A stretch of 64,000 nt of DNA from an uncultured Candidatus Melainabacteria bacterium (GTDB lineage: Bacteria > Cyanobacteriota > Vampirovibrionia > Gastranaerophilales > Gastranaerophilaceae). The notes under the pieces are model-generated. The model was given only the letters and a program-made list of their open reading frames with translations, ran no database searches and had not been told where the DNA came from. Shown piece by piece: positions 24,723 to 32,433 of the stretch. The DNA lies in the NCBI GenBank assembly GCA_947570135.1, contig CANOTP010000004.1:1-64000 (forward strand), written 5' to 3'. The position numbers and the translations under genes were made by a program. Each line of letters opens with the position of its first letter. Position 1 is the stretch's first letter.

Positions 24723-25190
24723 TTATTCTTCGTCTTCTTGAACATTTTCGTCGTTTTCTTCAGTTTCTGTTTCGTCGGTGCCTTCTTCGGAAGCTTCATC
24801 CTCCTCTTCATTTACCCCTACTTCTTCTGAGGTTTCTTCGGTGTCCGTTTCATCGTTTTCTTCAGATTCTTCTTTCAAAGCTTCTTCGATTTCAGCTTCG
24901 TCTTTTGCTCTGATTACAGGAATTGAAAGCATTAATGCCATTTGGTCGCCTTCTTGGTCAAAGTTCAGTTCAAGTGCGTCTTTGTCCATTTCGACATATT
25001 TTGACAGAAGTTCAACAAGTTCACGTCTCATACGCTGTAAAAGTTCAGGTGTAAGATTTGTTCTGTCTTGCATTAACACTACACGCAATCTGTTGCATGC
25101 AACTTCTTTTGCGTTTTCTTCTTTTGATTCTGTTTGTTTAAACAGGCTCAGGACTTTAGTACATAATTCTTTTAAAATATTTTCACTCAT
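24723..25190 (-). CDS. minE: MinE with a long acidic C-terminal tail
   Basis: A 155-residue protein. Residues 1-90 match MinE, the topological factor that stimulates MinD: an amphipathic start, then AKEVACNRLRVVLMQDRTNL (about 27-46, containing the MinD-binding anti-MinCD strand) and the dimer domain. Residues about 93-155 form a tail of nearly only Glu, Asp, Thr and Ser, unlike ordinary MinE (about 85-100 residues). It is last in the minC-minD-minE operon, one base after minD. The tail could tune membrane affinity or bind cations; that is speculation. Confidence 0.9.
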   Translation of the reverse strand: MSENILKELCTKVLSLFKQTESKEENAKEVACNRLRVVLMQDRTNLTPELLQRMRRELVELLSKYVEMDKDALELNFDQEGDQMALMLSIPVIRAKDEAEIEEALKEESEENDETDTEETSEEVGVNEEEDEASEEGTDETETEENDENVQEDEE

Positions 25191-25191
25191 C

Positions 25192-26007
25192 TTACTTCTC
25201 CTTACCTATCAGGTTAGAGAAGAATTTCTTAACTTTAGCAAGAACGCTGGTTTCTTCTTCAAGGTTTAAGAAAGGAACTTCTTCGCCCATAATTCTTTGT
25301 GCTACGTTACGATAAGCAAGACCTGCCAATGATTTTTCATCATTAACAATAGGTTCACCTTTGTTTGTTGATGTGATAATTCCCGTATCCTCAGGAATTA
25401 TACCGATAAGGTCTGCTGACAATATTTCAACAACATCTTCAACACTCATCATATCGTTTGATTTGATAAGGTTTGGTCTGACTCTGTTTAAAAGAAGTTT
25501 GTAAGATTTGATTTCTTCTTTCGCTTCCAATAGCCCGATGATTCTGTCAGCGTCACGAACTGCTGACATTTCAGGGGTTGTAACAACGATTGCTTCTGTT
25601 GCGCCTGCAACTGCATTTTGGAACCCTTGTTCAATACCTGCCGGACAGTCAACCAGGATATAATCAAAATCTTTTTTAAGTTTTTCGCAAATATCTTTTA
25701 ACTGTTCTTCCGTTACCGCGGTTTTATCTCTTGTTTGAGCTGCAGCAAGTAAACACAAGTTAGGATTTTTCTTATCTTTAACGAGTGCCTGTTTTAGTTT
25801 GCAGCGTTCTTCAACCACATCAACTATAGTGTATACAATTCTGTTTTCTAATCCTAATAAAAGGTCAAGGTTTCTTAATCCCAAATCCGTATCAATCATT
25901 ACGACTTTGTTGCCTGCTCTGGCAAGTGCCGTGCCGATATTGGCGTTAGTGGTAGTTTTACCTACACCGCCTTTTCCGGATGTAATTACTATTACTCTAC
26001 CAGTCAT
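25192..26007 (-). CDS. minD: Septum-site-determining ATPase MinD
   Basis: A 271-residue ParA-family ATPase that recruits MinC and MinE to the membrane. The deviant Walker A KGGVGKTT is at residues 12-19, switch I near DTDLGLRNLD, Walker B in YILVDCPAGIE near 117, and a C-terminal amphipathic membrane-targeting helix, KVKKFFSNLIGK. Length is normal. It lies eleven bases after minC and one base before minE. Confidence 0.97.
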   Translation of the reverse strand: MTGRVIVITSGKGGVGKTTTNANIGTALARAGNKVVMIDTDLGLRNLDLLLGLENRIVYTIVDVVEERCKLKQALVKDKKNPNLCLLAAAQTRDKTAVTEEQLKDICEKLKKDFDYILVDCPAGIEQGFQNAVAGATEAIVVTTPEMSAVRDADRIIGLLEAKEEIKSYKLLLNRVRPNLIKSNDMMSVEDVVEILSADLIGIIPEDTGIITSTNKGEPIVNDEKSLAGLAYRNVAQRIMGEEVPFLNLEEETSVLAKVKKFFSNLIGKEK

Positions 26008-26017
26008 TTATATCTCC

Positions 26018-26851
26018 TTAATTTTCGTCGTGTATTTTTTTAATAACGATACTGCCTTTGTATGTGAAAGCTTCCTCTGGAACATATTCGGAAGACTTTT
26101 GGATGTAAGGCAGGTTAACCGTATCGGGTCTTCTTGCAAAAACTTCGCCGATTCTTATTTGAACGGGATTAAGTTTTAATGCTCTGATTCTTGCAAAGTT
26201 GTTACCCTCAGATCCTGCGTGTGCAATACCGCCTAAGATTCCCCAAACTGTAATGTCGCCTTTTGCGATAATTTCGGAACCCGGATTAACATCACCGATA
26301 ACAATTATATTACCGTCAGATGAGATGCTTTGTCCTGAGCGAATTGTTTTTCTTAAATATAATGTCGGAAGACTTTCTGCTTCGTTAGCTTGCTCTTCGT
26401 CACTTTTGTGTACAACCTGTTCTAAAGGTACATCATCGTGATGTACAACTTCTTTTATTTCTTTATTATCAACAACTTGTTCTACTTCTTCGCCAAAAAT
26501 ATTGTCAAGCGCTTCGGTGGTTTCATCGTTTACTTCTTTTGTTTCAAAGCTCGGAGCTTCTACTTCGTTTGTGAATTCTGAAATCTTAATATCAAGAGCG
26601 GCAGCAGAATCAAGTGTTTGGGTTGAACTTGTACTGATAAACGCAAGCTGAGATTCCATTAGCTCTATATGTGCTTTAATACTTGTTAATTCTGCTTGTG
26701 AAAGGTTAACAGAACCCAGTTTTAAACAAATATGTTTACCTTTTGATTCAGGCATGTCTAAAACTCTTGAAAGCTCATAAATAATTTCAGAAGTCTTTTT
26801 AACATTGGCTAAATCAACGATAAAGCCATTTTCAATGTATCCCTTATCCAT
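26018..26851 (-). CDS. minC: Septum-site-determining protein MinC
   Basis: A 277-residue FtsZ polymerisation inhibitor. The N-terminal FtsZ-binding region (about 1-100) is divergent. A linker rich in Glu, Asp and Val (about 100-165) follows, then the well-conserved C-terminal beta-helix (from about 165): TIRSGQSISSDGNIIVIGDV, AKGDITVWGILGGIAHAGSEG and FARIRALKLNPVQIRI. The AAAGGAAA site precedes ATG. It is the first gene of the operon. Confidence 0.93.
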   Translation of the reverse strand: MDKGYIENGFIVDLANVKKTSEIIYELSRVLDMPESKGKHICLKLGSVNLSQAELTSIKAHIELMESQLAFISTSSTQTLDSAAALDIKISEFTNEVEAPSFETKEVNDETTEALDNIFGEEVEQVVDNKEIKEVVHHDDVPLEQVVHKSDEEQANEAESLPTLYLRKTIRSGQSISSDGNIIVIGDVNPGSEIIAKGDITVWGILGGIAHAGSEGNNFARIRALKLNPVQIRIGEVFARRPDTVNLPYIQKSSEYVPEEAFTYKGSIVIKKIHDEN

Positions 26852-26945
26852 TTTTTCCTTTCTAAAATACGGCTACATTAGATAAAGTACATTAAACAAT
26901 TAAAGACTTCAAGAAATTGTTTACGTTTTGTAATTAAACATTACA

Positions 26946-26980
26946 AAACAGAGGCGGAGCCTACGGCTCCGCCTCTGTTT
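26946..26980 (-). terminator. Terminator of the lytic transglycosylase gene
   Basis: Perfect 16-base arms (26946-26961 and 26965-26980) around a three-base loop, with TTTTG following on the minus strand. It separates the transglycosylase gene from minC. Confidence 0.8.
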
Positions 26981-26990
26981 GATACTTATT

Positions 26991-28127
26991 TTATGCATAA
27001 AAGCTTCTGTCGCTTACTCTTTTTGATAAAACTCTGTTTCCCAGCTCATCTTTTGTTATCTTACCGTCTTTATTTATGTCCAGTCCTTTGTTTGCGCTAT
27101 AATAAGCTTCTCCTCTGGAAGCTAAGACTTGCCTGTTAGCTCTTGCAGGTAAAAATACAAGTGCATAAAGTTCGCCAGCTGATAATTTATGCCCTGAAGA
27201 GAAACCTGCACAAGATTTATTTTTGACAAGAAATTTTTCAACGTAATCAAGTTGTTTCATCGGACTCATTCTTCTGAGTTGAGATGTTGATGTTCCAAGA
27301 CTTCTTGCAGTACTTTCGATAAATTGTATTAAACCTGTCGCAGAACCGTTAGGATTCTTTGCGGATGCATTAATTCCTGACTCTGAGTTCATAACTCCTA
27401 ATAAATCCCTGTAATCACAGTTGATTCTTTGAGCGATTTGCTTAACTTTATCCAAAAATGCAGGACCGTATTCTGTGCTGTTTAATCCTGCGCGGCCTTT
27501 AGAGCCTGCTGAGCTGATTGAACTTGTTGCATAGTTAGAGTTAAAACTTGAAAAAACTCCTTGGCTTTCGTTTGCATATTCACTTACGGAAGATTCTGAG
27601 CTTGCTGAGCTTACCGTAATTTTTGATGCTTTTTTAGAGATTTCCGTTATTGTTTTTGAAATTTCTTTAGACTTTTGAAAAATCTCGTCATTAGTTAGAC
27701 TTTCATCTTCTAATGCTTTCATCGCCGCTTCTTGAGCTTCAAGTTCTTTAAGCAGTTCTTTTATTGTTGATTTATCATCATCTGAAACACCTTCGTTTTC
27801 TGCTAAAGAATTTAATCTTGTTTTCAGAGTTGATATAGTTGAATTGTTTGAGTTTACGTTACTGAGCGCCAAATCTTCAATAACAGGCGCCCACATAGCA
27901 TCAGCCAATGCATCAACATCAATATTCAGATTTAATTGCGGAATCCCTCCGCTGAATCCTCCTCCGCTCCAAAGTTGAGCTTCAGCCATTGGATTTAATG
28001 TTGTAAAAAACGGTTGAGCGTATTCACTTACATTATAGATCTGTATGTCTCCGCCGTAGTTTGAGATTCCCATTGGCAGACATCCAAAATATGCTAAATT
28101 TGCCATTCCTGGTGCAGAAATTCTCAT
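26991..28127 (-). CDS. Lytic transglycosylase (SLT domain) with an EF-hand-like C-terminus
   Basis: A 378-residue protein. Residues about 240-340 form a Slt-type lysozyme-like domain: the catalytic glutamate in GVMNSESGINASAKNP, then GSATGLIQFIESTARSLG. The preceding 100-200 region is a Ser/Glu-rich helical linker. Near the C-terminus DINKDGKITKDEL fits an EF-hand calcium loop. Oddly, there is no signal peptide: the N-terminus (MRISAPGMANLAYFG) is not basic-hydrophobic. The start follows AAGGGG. Export route is unknown. Confidence 0.85.
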   Translation of the reverse strand: MRISAPGMANLAYFGCLPMGISNYGGDIQIYNVSEYAQPFFTTLNPMAEAQLWSGGGFSGGIPQLNLNIDVDALADAMWAPVIEDLALSNVNSNNSTISTLKTRLNSLAENEGVSDDDKSTIKELLKELEAQEAAMKALEDESLTNDEIFQKSKEISKTITEISKKASKITVSSASSESSVSEYANESQGVFSSFNSNYATSSISSAGSKGRAGLNSTEYGPAFLDKVKQIAQRINCDYRDLLGVMNSESGINASAKNPNGSATGLIQFIESTARSLGTSTSQLRRMSPMKQLDYVEKFLVKNKSCAGFSSGHKLSAGELYALVFLPARANRQVLASRGEAYYSANKGLDINKDGKITKDELGNRVLSKRVSDRSFYA

Positions 28128-28301
28128 AATCTTTTCCCCTTAATATCCCCTTGTATTTATATAAAGGTAATTTATATATAAAAATTGCATAGATTTTATA
28201 CGTGTATTTACAAATCTTAACAAACTTTACGGATTGATTAATAATAATCTCTATGTTTATTATATAAATAGATATAAGTATAGAGTAGAAGGTCAAAAAG
28301 A

Positions 28302-28982
28302 ATGTTTAATGAAACGAAAACACACGAGATTACTGTCGACGTTGTCATTTTGACAATTAAGAATAACAGTCTTCAGGTATTACTTGTTAAACGTACAAAT
28401 GAACCATTTAACGGTAAATGGGCAATCCCCGGAGGTTATGTAAGGTTATCGGAAAATCTTGATGAAGCTGCATTGAGGGTTTTGAAAGAAAAAACCGCGG
28501 TTGATAACATTTATCTTGAGCAGCTTTACACATTCGGTGATCCTCTTCGTCACCCGAATGCTCGTGTTATCACTTGTGCATACTTTGCACTTGTAAGATC
28601 TGAGGATATTAAAATTGTTTCAACTCCCGAAATCGGCTGGCATAAGGTTAGTGATTTACCTGCCTTGGCGTTTGACCACAAGGAAATTATTCAGTACTCT
28701 ATGAAAAGAACCCGTGAACGTTTGGAAATTTGTCCTGTTGCGTATCAATTGCTTTCTGAAAAATTCACTCTTACAGAAATGCAGAAAGCTTATGAGCTTA
28801 TCATGGGTAAAAAGCTTGATAAGAGAAACTTTAGGAAAAAAGCTCTTTCAACAGACGGTTTAATTGAACTTGAAGAGTATACAAAATCATCTTCAAAAAG
28901 ACCTGCAAGACTTTATACTTTTGAAAATATCGAGCTTAATTCAAAACGTGCACATTTTATTAAAAAGGAGAAAGTTAAATAA
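28302..28982 (+). CDS. NrtR-like Nudix-related transcriptional regulator
   Basis: A 226-residue protein with an N-terminal Nudix fold (about 8-140) and a C-terminal winged-helix region (about 150-215), the layout of NrtR regulators of NAD metabolism that bind ADP-ribose. The Nudix box GGYVRLSENLDEAALRVLKE is degenerate: the catalytic R-E-x-x-E-E core reads RVLKEK, so hydrolysis is doubtful, as in other NrtR proteins. pnuC and nadD in this window are candidate targets. It shares a TAATG overlap with secG. Confidence 0.82.
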   Translation: MFNETKTHEITVDVVILTIKNNSLQVLLVKRTNEPFNGKWAIPGGYVRLSENLDEAALRVLKEKTAVDNIYLEQLYTFGDPLRHPNARVITCAYFALVRSEDIKIVSTPEIGWHKVSDLPALAFDHKEIIQYSMKRTRERLEICPVAYQLLSEKFTLTEMQKAYELIMGKKLDKRNFRKKALSTDGLIELEEYTKSSSKRPARLYTFENIELNSKRAHFIKKEKVK

Positions 28983-29206
28983 TGGCTAATATATTATGGG
29001 CAATAGAAACAGTATCAGCAATTTTATTGATTATTTTGATATTGCTTCACTCACCAAAAGGTGACGGAATCGGAGCAATTGGCGGAGCATCTCACGTTTT
29101 TGCTTCTCAAAAAAGTGCTGAAAAAGGTTTGAATAAATTAACGGGTATTATCTGTGCGATATTTATTCTTTGTACTTTTTTAATCGGATTCGGTATTGTA
29201 AAATAG
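28982..29206 (+). CDS. secG: Preprotein translocase subunit SecG
   Basis: A 74-residue protein with two membrane helices (about 4-22 and 53-72) joined by the family's loop: LHSPKGDGIGAIGGASHVFA and the Gly/Ser-rich SAEKGLNKLTG. It assists the SecYE channel. Its ATG overlaps the stop of the NrtR-like gene. Confidence 0.92.
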   Translation: MANILWAIETVSAILLIILILLHSPKGDGIGAIGGASHVFASQKSAEKGLNKLTGIICAIFILCTFLIGFGIVK

Positions 29207-29214
29207 GTTTGTAA

Positions 29215-29976
29215 ATGGATTGCGAAACATTCAGTCGTAACGGGTTGTTTTGGGGAGAAGAAAATCAAAAACTTCTATCTTCAAAAAATGTTGCGGTTTT
29301 TGGCTTGGGCGGTGTTGGAGGATTCTGCGCCGAGGCTTTAGCAAGAGCAGGTGTCGGGAACCTTACGATTGTTGATTTTGACAGGGTGTCGGAATCTAAT
29401 ATCAATCGTCAAATTATTGCACTTCATTCGACAGTCGGTTTAAAGAAAACAGAATTATTTGAAAAAAGACTTAAAGATATTAATCCTGATATTAATTTAA
29501 AAATTGTTGATGATTTTTATAATGAAGATGAGCTTGTGATTGATTTTTCTTGCTGCAGATACGATTATGTCGCCGATGCGATTGATACAATGCGTTCAAA
29601 GATTCATCTTCTGGAATCGTGTCATAAAAATAACATTCCTGTTATAAGTTCAATGGGCGCAGGGAACAGAATTGATCCGACGCAGCTTTATATTTCTGAT
29701 TTAAAAGATATTGAAAACAAAAACGCACCATTTGTTTCTAATGTTATTTATCAGTTGAAAAAGCTTGGAATAACAGAAGGGATAACGTTTGTTACCAGCC
29801 GTGAAAAACCGTTTGTGCAGGAAAAGATAACCGAAAAGGAGAAAATTAAAACAAATAACGGGCTTGAATTTGAGTTTAACAAAATTACGCCGTCTTCAAC
29901 TCCATTTGTCGCCTCGGTTGCGGGTATTTTTATGGCATCATATATTGTAAAAAGTTTTTTAAAGGAATTTAAGTAA
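29215..29976 (+). CDS. tcdA: tRNA threonylcarbamoyladenosine dehydratase (TcdA/CsdL family)
   Basis: A 253-residue E1-like enzyme that cyclises t6A37 of tRNA to ct6A. The ATP-binding GLGGVGGFCAEALARAGVG is near residue 32, DFDRVSESNINRQ near 55, and SMGAGNRIDPTQL near 145 replaces the E1 catalytic region as in TcdA. Length is near normal. ATG follows the secG stop by eight bases and its stop overlaps the next gene as TAATG. Confidence 0.9.
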   Translation: MDCETFSRNGLFWGEENQKLLSSKNVAVFGLGGVGGFCAEALARAGVGNLTIVDFDRVSESNINRQIIALHSTVGLKKTELFEKRLKDINPDINLKIVDDFYNEDELVIDFSCCRYDYVADAIDTMRSKIHLLESCHKNNIPVISSMGAGNRIDPTQLYISDLKDIENKNAPFVSNVIYQLKKLGITEGITFVTSREKPFVQEKITEKEKIKTNNGLEFEFNKITPSSTPFVASVAGIFMASYIVKSFLKEFK

Positions 29977-30683
29977 TGAATATTTTAGTTACGGGAGCAT
30001 CAAAAGGTATAGGAAAAGTGATTGCACAAGAGTTAAAGTCTTGCGGAAATGTTTATGTTACAGCAAGAAACGAAGAGGCTTTAAAGGCTATAGGCTGCAG
30101 CGGATATTTTGTTTGTGACCTTGCATATAAGAATGATTTAATCAAACTCGGTGATTTTATTGAAGAAAAAAAGATTGATGTTTTAATAAATAATGCGGGT
30201 GAGTATATTTATGCAGCGGTTATTGATAATAAAATCGAAGACTTGGAACATATTACCTCGGTTAACTTGAAAGCGCCGATTTATTTGACAGGCCGCGCTG
30301 TCTCTTATATGAAAACCGAAAAATGGGGCAGAATCGTTAATATCGGCTCAATATCAGGTGTTATGGGTGAAGCTTGTGCAAGTATGTATTCATCAACCAA
30401 AGCAGGGTTAATCGGGTTTTCAAAAGCTGCGGGGCTCGAGCTTGCAGAGTATGGAATAACGGTTAATACTATAAACCCGGGGTGGATAGATACCGAGCTT
30501 GGTAAAGATTCAATAGAAGACAGTGAGTTTTCACAGGAAGAGATTCTGGAATGTATACCGCAGCGAAGGTTTGTTGCACCGGAAGAAGTAGCAGGACTTG
30601 TTAAGTATTTGATAAGTGATGAGGCAAAGGGCATAACGGGACAATCGATAAATCTTTGTGCAGGATTAAGTGTAGGAATATAG
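29976..30683 (+). CDS. Short-chain dehydrogenase/reductase (FabG-like)
   Basis: A 235-residue classical SDR. It has the cofactor motif TGASKGIGK at residues 6-14, NNAGEY near 70, the catalytic serine in NIGSISG near 118 and Y-x-x-x-K as YSSTK near 137. The closing SDEAKGITGQSINLCAGLSV resembles 3-oxoacyl-ACP reductase FabG. It could be a fatty-acid enzyme or another NAD(P)H-dependent reductase. It is the last gene of the secG-tcdA run; a poly-G prepilin wreck starts 12 bases on. Confidence 0.82.
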   Translation: MNILVTGASKGIGKVIAQELKSCGNVYVTARNEEALKAIGCSGYFVCDLAYKNDLIKLGDFIEEKKIDVLINNAGEYIYAAVIDNKIEDLEHITSVNLKAPIYLTGRAVSYMKTEKWGRIVNIGSISGVMGEACASMYSSTKAGLIGFSKAAGLELAEYGITVNTINPGWIDTELGKDSIEDSEFSQEEILECIPQRRFVAPEEVAGLVKYLISDEAKGITGQSINLCAGLSVGI

Positions 30684-30695
30684 AGGAGAAAAAGT

Positions 30696-31212
30696 ATGAA
30701 AAAGCAGACTACAGTTAGAATTTCGGGGGGGGAAACTCTTATTCGACTTATAGAAGTGATAAGATAACATTACCGCTTTCGAGCTATAATAGTAGATTTA
30801 GTATGCAGAACGAAGCTGTTCTTATATTTCCACGAAAAGATGTCAGTGGTTTAACGGGTGATTGTATTCAAAATATGGCAATGAATCAAAAAGGATTAGG
30901 TGAATATGGTAATGGCAGTATATATTATGGAACTATCAACACGGTTGCGGAGAGTTTTATGTAGATTTAAACGGTAGGTCTGCTCCTAATCTTGTTGATT
31001 TTGATACTTTTTTATTTAAGATTGTTACCGACGGAATTGTTCCTGCGGGAAACTCAAAAGAAAATATTTGGACTCAAACTTTTAAAGAACAATGTTTGAA
31101 GCACTCAAACGGTTATGGCGGACATTGTGCTGTTTGGGTTATAGAAAACAAAACCATGGATTATCTGCATTGTAAAAACTTAAGCTGGACGGGCAGCCGA
31201 AGCTGTAGATAA
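30696..31212 (+). pseudogene. Prepilin pseudogene with poly-G leader fused to the C-terminal half
   Basis: AGGAG and ATG at 30696 open the leader MKKQTTVRISGG with eight G (30725-30732). In the nine-G phase the leader runs straight into the middle of a prepilin (SYSTYRSDKITL...CIQNMAMNQKGL); the GFTLAE signal and first helix are missing. About one base is lost near 30934, after which YVDLNGRSAPNLVDFD and LSWTGSRSCR continue to TAA at 31212. The body matches the pseudogene at 23856. It cannot make a normal prepilin with any G count. It shows that the leader can be joined at different points of a prepilin gene. Confidence 0.8.
30725..30732 (+). repeat. Poly-G tract (8 G) in prepilin leader
   Basis: Eight G in the context ATTTCG(8)AAACTCTT, matching the tracts at 6769 and 49222. 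Confidence 0.9.
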
Positions 31213-31230
31213 TCAAGTTTGGATTTTGCC

Positions 31231-31249
31231 CCTTTACATAATGTAAAGG
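31231..31249. repeat. Palindrome upstream of efp
   Basis: CCTTTACATAATGTAAAGG is a perfect 19-base palindrome around one A, ending five bases before the presumed -35 of efp. It could be an operator, or the end hairpin of the preceding pseudogene, though it lacks a long T run. Confidence 0.6.
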
Positions 31250-31253
31250 TATT

Positions 31254-31281
31254 TTGAAAAAATTGATTTTTGTGTTATTAT
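31254..31281 (+). promoter_or_regulatory. Promoter of efp-accBC
   Basis: TTGAAA (31254-31259), a 16-base spacer and TATTAT (31276-31281), giving a leader of about 35 bases with AAGGGG before efp. Confidence 0.55.
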
Positions 31282-31322
31282 TGACCTACAAAAAGATAAA
31301 TACTTTTAATAAGGGGAAAAAT

Positions 31323-31880
31323 ATGATTTCAGTAAATGATTTTAAAACAGGTTTAACAGTTGAGTTAGATAACGGCTTATGGTCAGTTGTTGAATTCTTG
31401 CACGTTAAGCCGGGTAAAGGTGCAGCGTTTGTGCGTTCTAAGTTGAAAAACGTTATCACGGGTCAGGTAGTTGAAAAAACATTCAGGGCTGGTGAAAAAG
31501 TTGCAAAAGCTACTTTAGACAGACGTGAAATGCAATACTTATATAAAGAAGGTTCAGCATTTGTTATGATGGATAACGAAAGCTATGACCAAATGCACGT
31601 TGAAGAAGCTCAAATCGGCAGCGGTATTAAATACTTAAAAGAAAACATGAACGTAATGATTTTAATGCACGAAGGTAAAATTATCGGTGTTGATATCCCT
31701 GCTCACGTTGAGTTGGAAGTTGTTGACACTCCTCCTGCTGAAAAAGGTAACACTGCTCAAGGTGGTACAAAACCTGCTACATTAGAAACCGGTGCGGTTG
31801 TTCAAGTTCCGTTCTTTGTTGCAAACGGTGATGTTATCAGAGTTGATACCAGAACTAATGAATATTTGGACCGTTGTTAG
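31323..31880 (+). CDS. efp: Translation elongation factor P
   Basis: A 185-residue three-domain factor that relieves ribosomes stalled at proline runs. The start [16 protein letters not shown], the loop [16 protein letters not shown] with its tip lysine, and the closing [13 protein letters not shown]-like [13 protein letters not shown] are diagnostic. A longer frame from 31254 is excluded because AAGGGG stands just before the ATG at 31323. accB follows 21 bases later; efp-accB adjacency is a known cyanobacterial arrangement. Confidence 0.96.
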   Translation: MISVNDFKTGLTVELDNGLWSVVEFLHVKPGKGAAFVRSKLKNVITGQVVEKTFRAGEKVAKATLDRREMQYLYKEGSAFVMMDNESYDQMHVEEAQIGSGIKYLKENMNVMILMHEGKIIGVDIPAHVELEVVDTPPAEKGNTAQGGTKPATLETGAVVQVPFFVANGDVIRVDTRTNEYLDRC

Positions 31881-31901
31881 TTAAAGAAAAAGGATATAAA
31901 T

Positions 31902-32360
31902 ATGAAATTTGAAACAGATTATATAGAAAAGTTAGCAAAAGTTTTATCAGAAACAGGCTTAACTGAAATATCATTGGAAGACGGTGAACAAGCAATTACA
32001 TTGAGAAAAGATGTTATTGTAACTTCAGCTTCTCAAGCTGTTGTTGCAGCTGCTCCTGTTCCTGTAGCTGCTCCTGTTCAATCAGCACCTGCGGCTCAAA
32101 CAGAATCTGCTACACCTGCTAAAAAAGGTACTCCAATTACCTCTCCAATGGTTGGTACATTCTACAAATCACCATCTCCGGATGCAGAACCGTTCGTTTC
32201 TGTCGGTCAATCTGTAGCTAAGGGTGATGTTGTTTGTATCGTTGAAGCAATGAAGATGATGAACGAAATTGAATCAGAATTGTCTGGTAAGGTTGTTGAA
32301 ATATGTGTTGAAGACGGACAGCCTGTAGAATTTGGACAAGTTCTGATGTACGTTGAGTAA
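31902..32360 (+). CDS. accB: Biotin carboxyl carrier protein of acetyl-CoA carboxylase
   Basis: A 152-residue carrier whose biotin is attached to the lysine in EAMKMMNEI near residue 118. An N-terminal helical domain (about 1-40) is followed by a flexible Ala/Pro/Val linker (about 45-75) and the biotinyl domain from [19 protein letters not shown] to the end. It moves carboxylate from AccC to the carboxyltransferase in the first step of fatty acid synthesis. Confidence 0.96.
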   Translation: MKFETDYIEKLAKVLSETGLTEISLEDGEQAITLRKDVIVTSASQAVVAAAPVPVAAPVQSAPAAQTESATPAKKGTPITSPMVGTFYKSPSPDAEPFVSVGQSVAKGDVVCIVEAMKMMNEIESELSGKVVEICVEDGQPVEFGQVLMYVE

Positions 32361-32433
32361 AAATTTTAAGGATTAAGAGGTGGACAGGTTTTGTAACTGT
32401 TCACTTCTTACTTTAGTAAGGGATATTTGGAAA

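Noticed and set aside
24778-25269. Serine-rich plus-strand frame opposite minE/minD
   Set aside because: It is the antisense shadow of the acidic MinE tail (GAA/GAC codons read backwards as Ser/Phe) and has no start signals of its own.
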